64,000 nucleotides of DNA from Daphnia pulex. Lineage: Eukaryota; Arthropoda; Branchiopoda; Diplostraca; Daphniidae. The translations under genes were made by a program, and so were the position numbers. The stretch lies in the NCBI RefSeq assembly GCF_021134715.1, contig NC_060026.1, positions 12,639,001 to 12,703,000 of the forward strand, in the 5' to 3' direction. Below the pieces are notes generated by a model that saw only the letters and a list, made by a program, of their open reading frames with translations, was not told where the DNA came from and ran no database searches. This document shows, piece after piece, positions 59,385-64,000 of the stretch; position 1 is the first letter of the stretch; the number at the start of each line of letters is the position of its first letter.

Positions 59385-60709
59385 ATGACACTGTTTCCAG
59401 CTGGTTGTATTTTGATTGCTCTGTCTCTGTTAAGCTCCACTCATGGCAATACTATTGTATCTCGAGGTAAACATGTTTTTCTATTATAATTTATTTTTTT
59501 AATTTTAATGTTATTACCTTATTTTATCACGTATATTTACGTTTAGAATTATGTGGAGGATCACTGCATGTTGAAAACTCGGTCGTGATTGACATTCCGT
59601 TGCTAGAAAATTGCGATTGGGAAATCCAAACCGATAACGATCACATACTCGTCTTTGATCTGGTTCATCAAGATTTGAATTTCGAACAATCCAAAGAATT
59701 TCTCGCCGTATGAATTTACTTAATGACAATCTTTGTCCTAGTTAAATAATCTTACAATCTTTTTGTTGGTAGATTCACGACGGACTAGGAAAAGATTCTC
59801 CAATGATTAAACAAGGGAATCAGAAGCATCACGAGGTGGGCCTAACAGCAATCAACAAGTTAAATCGTTATCTCTACAGCACTAGTTCGGTGGCCCAAGT
59901 GCGATTTAAGAATGCGCCGACTTCTTCTTTGAAACTCAGAATTCAAAAGGTAAAATTTCTAAAATATAAGATATATATTATCAACGCCGAATGAAATTGT
60001 TTTCTTACTCAGGCTGTCGATTGCCCTTTTAGTATCGGAGTCGAGAGCCAATGCGGTCGAGTTGTCGATGAAACTTCCTGTTACTGTGCGACATTCACTA
60101 AGGTATAATACGAGATAAATGACCTTAATACTTTCTCCTATCCTTTATTTTATATATTTTTTTAAATATTCGATACACCAAATAGAGGACTCAGCCGTCA
60201 CAAACTACGTTTTGCAATAGCAGCCAAATGAAGTTACTGGCTATTGAAACTTATGCGGAGGAGCAAGCCATTTACGCTGCTTGGGGTGCAAGTAAGAAAT
60301 AAAAATTTAAAAAAAGTTAAGAATAACCATGCAAATAATGTTTAAATTTGGTACATAGTATGTCGAGATAATTTTTCAATAACATAAATTCGCTGTAGCT
60401 ACTACAATGCTTAATAACATTTTTATATTTTCAGCGATTAATTTTTGGACTTCTGGCTCGGATGTTTATAACGAAGGAACTTGGATCTGGGAGTCGACGG
60501 GTGCAAGAATTTACCCCGGTTACGCCAACTGGGCCACTTTTGAGCCCAATAATAATGAAAACAGTGAAGACTGCATATTCATCGTTAACGGTTGGTACGA
60601 TTATTCGTGCGCATCTACCTTTGACGCTATTTGTGAAGCGCATCCACCCGATAGCCCAATTGTTTCAACTACGTTACCATCACCTACTTTACCACCGACT
60701 ACGGCGTAA
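59385..60709 (+). CDS. secreted CUB and C-type lectin protein, paralogue D
   Basis: Six exons (59385-59466, 59547-59707, 59773-59949, 60013-60102, 60186-60291, 60435-60709) encode 296 residues. Signal peptide (CILIALSLLSSTHG), CUB domain (CGGSLHVENSVVIDIP, IHDGLGKD), linker (CPFSIGVESQCGR, CYCATFTK) and C-type lectin domain (NFWTSGSDVYNEGTWIWES). The loop motif is EPN, with WYD instead of WND, as in A. The C-terminus is a Thr/Pro/Ser tail (STTLPSPTLPPTTA) likely to carry O-glycans. A and D thus form one subtype (EPN, WYD, mucin-like tail) and B and C another (WND, no tail). TATAAAAA is at 59255. Ligand and function are not known. Confidence 0.93.
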
Positions 60710-61806
60710 TCAGCATCCTACATGGATTGATGATATCAATGCATTCTTGTAGAAAATTCCCCGACTCTGTTTTTACTTCCTAATATATCCCTGTCGTGCC
60801 TATAATTCACTTTGATTTTTCTTTGGCGTGATTTCGATTGGTTTTTTCTTGGTTATTTGTACTAGATGTATAAATATACGTGAGTTTGTAATCGATGAGA
60901 ATTTTACTCATTGAAATATTACATAAATCGAAATGAAATTAGCGGCCGTAATACATAAAAATGGCCTTGGGTTTTTATTTTTATTGTATATACGTATGTA
61001 TAAATAAATATTGTATAGACGTTCAATAACTTGTCGTATCCTCACATGGTCGCGAGACTTAACATGTAGTGTATAATTAATTACATTATTGGGACTGTGT
61101 GGGAGTTTAGATGAGGCCTGTGCCGCAGTGTAACTCACAAATTACAATCAACTCAATTTAATAAAATTTTTAACGGCCAATGAAATATAAATATTACGTC
61201 AAAAATAATTGAAACCCTGGCATGCGTCATTTGAACCATTCGGAGCTAGTATTAAAATAAATTTGCTTCAAATTAAAAGTATGAGTAAGCTGAATGTAAA
61301 TACAGAGTTCGTCAGCATGAGGATTTCGTTAGTCGAAGTATGACACATTAAACGCTGTTATCGTACACTAAAACCAAAATAAAATTACCAATGTAGACAC
61401 ATTGACATTATCGTCGCAACCCGGTCGCGCGCCTAATTTTACTTCGATCCCCAACGGCTGTCACTCATCAAGGGGAAAATCTATTACCCAAATATCTATC
61501 TCAAATAAAAGGCAAACAATAAAGGTCGAATCGAGAAGGTATAAAAAATTTCCCTCGACATATTTTTATTTTGTTTGCGATGGAAAAGATATTGTTGCCT
61601 AACTTTTAGTCGATAAAAATAATCAAAAATATCATGTGCTCATCATTATCGCAACTATTTTTATGTATAAAATGACAAGTATTTGCTCTCAAGAATTTCA
61701 GAACATTGCTAAGCACTATTGAAACCAGCATACTTCGGTTGTGAACAACATTTAATTATCTTTTTGATGTAATAAAATTAATTCCCTATATTCTTTGAGT
61801 GTAAAA
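60710..61806. other. spacer between lectin genes D and E
   Basis: AT-rich and gene-free as far as I can see. TATAAAAT at 61666 lies 141 bp before the ATG of gene E. Confidence 0.55.
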
Positions 61807-63083
61807 ATGACGCTGTTTTTATCCTTTTGCGTTCTTACTTTGTCGTCTCTGCTAAGCTCCATTCACTGCAATGTCCTTGTTCCTCGAGGTAATTATTTGT
61901 TCAGTTTGAAATGAAATTATTTTTACACAGATTGAAATTGTATTTAGGATTGGAGGCGTGTGGAGGGTCACTGTACGTTGAAGACGCGGTCGTGATTGAC
62001 GTTCCCACCCAAGAAAATTGTATTTGGAAAGTCCAGACGGACAAAGACCATATTCTTGTCTTTTCTCTGGCTGATGGTGGAAATTTCGAACGAATTTACG
62101 ATTTTACTACGGTAAGAATTACGAAAATCAAATGTTTTGTGTATATCCAATAGACAACACCAGAATATCTTTTTAATAGATTCACGATGGACTTGATGGT
62201 GACGCTCCCGCTCTCCTGCTGGAAAATCAAATACATCACGAAGTCGGTCTTACAAGAGCCGGAATACTCAATTCTGTGTACACAACGAGTTCAGAAGCAG
62301 CAGTGCGATTCAAGAATGCGCCAACTTCTACTTTCAAACTTAGAATACAGAAGGTACATAAAATATCTATCTTTTTAAAAATATATAGATTTCATTCATT
62401 CCTTAATTTTTTCTTAATTCGCATTATATAGGCTGTTAATTGTCCCTTTAATGTGGGATCAGAAAGTCAGTGCGGCCGAATTGTGGATGACACTTCTTGT
62501 TACTGCGCAACTTTCACCAAGGCGAGGCTTTAGTTTGTTGCTATCGTGATAACATGCATGAGTGGCAGTAATGGGTGTATAATTTGATTAACTAATGATT
62601 TTTTCGAAGCAATGTAATTATATCTAAACCAATTGTTTTGGTTTTTTTTGCGAGTATAGAGATCTCAGGCGTCGCAATCGTCGTTTTGTATTGCCAACCA
62701 AATGAAGTTGCTGGCAATTGAAAGTTTGGTTGAAGAGCTGGCTGTTCACAGCACTTGGCCAAGTAAGCATTTTTTTTTAAATCTAGCGCTCACTTGGATA
62801 AAATTAAATTCGGCGTACATACTAAAATAGCATGCTTATACCCTTTTATGAACGTTCTTGACGAACAGCGACCTATTTCTGGACATCTGGGACGGATATT
62901 GCCACCGAAGGAATTTGGGTTTGGGAGTCCACCGGCGTCAATCTGTATCCTGGCTATGCTAATTGGGGCAACTCTGAACCCGACACTTTAGATGGTGAAG
63001 ATTGCATTTTGATCCATTCTACTGTAGGTTGGCAGGATTATGGCTGTGGATCTGGTCAAGACGGCGTATGTGAGGCAAGATAG
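61807..63083 (+). CDS. secreted CUB and C-type lectin protein, paralogue E
   Basis: Six exons (61807-61888, 61948-62111, 62180-62353, 62432-62521, 62660-62762, 62869-63083) encode 275 residues. Signal peptide (VLTLSSLLSSIHC), CUB domain (CGGSLYVEDAVVIDVP, IHDGLDGD), linker (CPFNVGSESQCGR, CYCATFTK) and C-type lectin domain (GIWVWESTGVNLYPGYANW). The loop motif is EPD, a form between EPN and QPD, and the WND position reads WQD. No Thr-rich tail; the protein ends CEAR. The intron after exon 4 begins with GC rather than GT (AAG/GCGAGG), so it is either a GC-AG intron or a weakened splice site. Read-through there would meet a stop within four codons, cutting off the lectin domain. Confidence 0.88.
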
Positions 63084-64000
63084 AAGGCTATATCTGCAGC
63101 AATTGTAATAATGGGCTAATCAGAATTTCGAATTATCTGCATAATAATATAAACGAGACGCATTCTGTTTTTTCTTTGTTTCTTGTAACGAGATTGTAGT
63201 ATTGTAGTAACAAAATACAATCAGCAACCTAGTTCTTTCCGGCAAAGAGAGTTTTTCAAAACTGTGGCATGATTATAATGATAAGTCCGGATACGTCTAT
63301 TTTGTTCCCAATAAATACCGTTAATAAATACCTGCAACTCTTGTTGAATTCATACATCATCTTAATTCCAATATACAATCAATGCCCATAAGGTTTGGTT
63401 ATAACAAAAAGGAATCAGCTGCATTGTTGCTGCCCAATCTAATAAGCCACTTTAATTGTGATGATGGTGTGTGGTTAACTGTTTATTCTTATGGGCCTTT
63501 TTTACTCTTCCTTCCGCATTCCGTTGTGTACTGTCTAAATTGTGGTATCAAACACTGAATCTGTGGAAACTATTAGTAGATCATTGGTAGTTTGGTACTT
63601 TGGTAGCGATAAATATTCAGTTTATCTCATATGTCATCAAGACGGTAATCAAAAAGTACTTCCGAAAAGTCCAACAGATCGAAGTGTAACCATCGCCAAA
63701 GTTCGGTTTGTGGTATCGATAGCTGCTATATACGAAGGATCTTATTTTTTATGTGCCCAAAATAACACCCAGGTTCAGGTTTATCTCTTGCAGAAATGGC
63801 TTCAGGTTGGATGAACCGATCATAATTTTTTGTGTGTGTCTACACTGGTAATCATTAGTGGTAAAGTTAGTTGTTTCCTCCTCGATTTAGTGAACATTTT
63901 TGTGACACCAGTTTCACTTGAAATGCTAGATTGGGTTAGATTTCATAATTTTTCTTGTTATTCACTAATTAAATACCCATTTCTTGTTTGTAAACGAAAC
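63084..64000. other. 3' flank of gene E, no gene supported
   Basis: AT-rich. A 90-codon frame at 63542-63814 (+) is open but has no signal peptide, domain or splice signals that I recognise. A downstream gene may begin beyond the window. Confidence 0.4.

Noticed and set aside
63542-63814. 90-codon open frame near the window end
   Set aside because: No domain, signal peptide or splice support; left as unassigned.

Overview
This window is nuclear DNA from an arthropod. The best fit is a branchiopod crustacean such as Daphnia; that is inference, because no species marker is present. The grounds are arthropod-type genes (still life, frazzled, an insect/crustacean-type gustatory receptor), many compact introns of about 50-100 bp, TATA plus TCAGT-initiator core promoters, and AT-rich intergenic DNA with many microsatellites.

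Layout. 1-2802: microsatellite-rich non-coding DNA, probably upstream region or intron. 2803-11570 (+): seventeen exons of still life (sif/Tiam-type Rac GEF); the 5' end lies outside the window. 11571-25950: a gene-poor region with a hAT-type MITE (12979-13470), a possible three-exon small gene (14555-15591), a foldback element (19829-20217) and a piggyBac-type TTAA MITE (20493-20818). The same region holds an inverted duplication: about 15.5-16.8 kb (+) and 21.1-22.7 kb (-) carry two decayed copies of a Tyr/Thr-rich secreted repeat protein with matching promoters. 25953-26252 (-): a 7SL/SRP RNA gene. 26710-28304 (+): Fic, an ER AMP-transferase. 29688-43449 (-): frazzled (DCC/neogenin netrin receptor), complete in 19 exons. 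43932-45206 (+): TBC1D7, divergent from frazzled over about 480 bp. 45741-47276 (-): a seven-transmembrane gustatory receptor, complete in 6 exons.

47913-63083: a cluster of secreted lectin-like genes. Five intact paralogues (A-E; four on +, C on -) share one architecture: signal peptide, CUB domain, short Cys-rich linker, C-type lectin domain. All five have the same six-exon structure with the same intron phases. A C1q-domain protein on the minus strand, a tRNA-Val(CAC), a tRNA pseudogene and an orphan signal-peptide exon lie among them. B and C are a recent inverted duplication that agrees closely even in introns, yet the sugar-binding loop motif differs: EPN in B, QPD in C. This suggests diversification of ligand specificity. 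The cluster is the strongest candidate for an under-described system; a role in recognition or immunity is inferred from domain content only.

Exon limits were set by reading splice sites and checking that reading phase is kept across every junction. Domain calls come from recognition of family motifs, not from a search.
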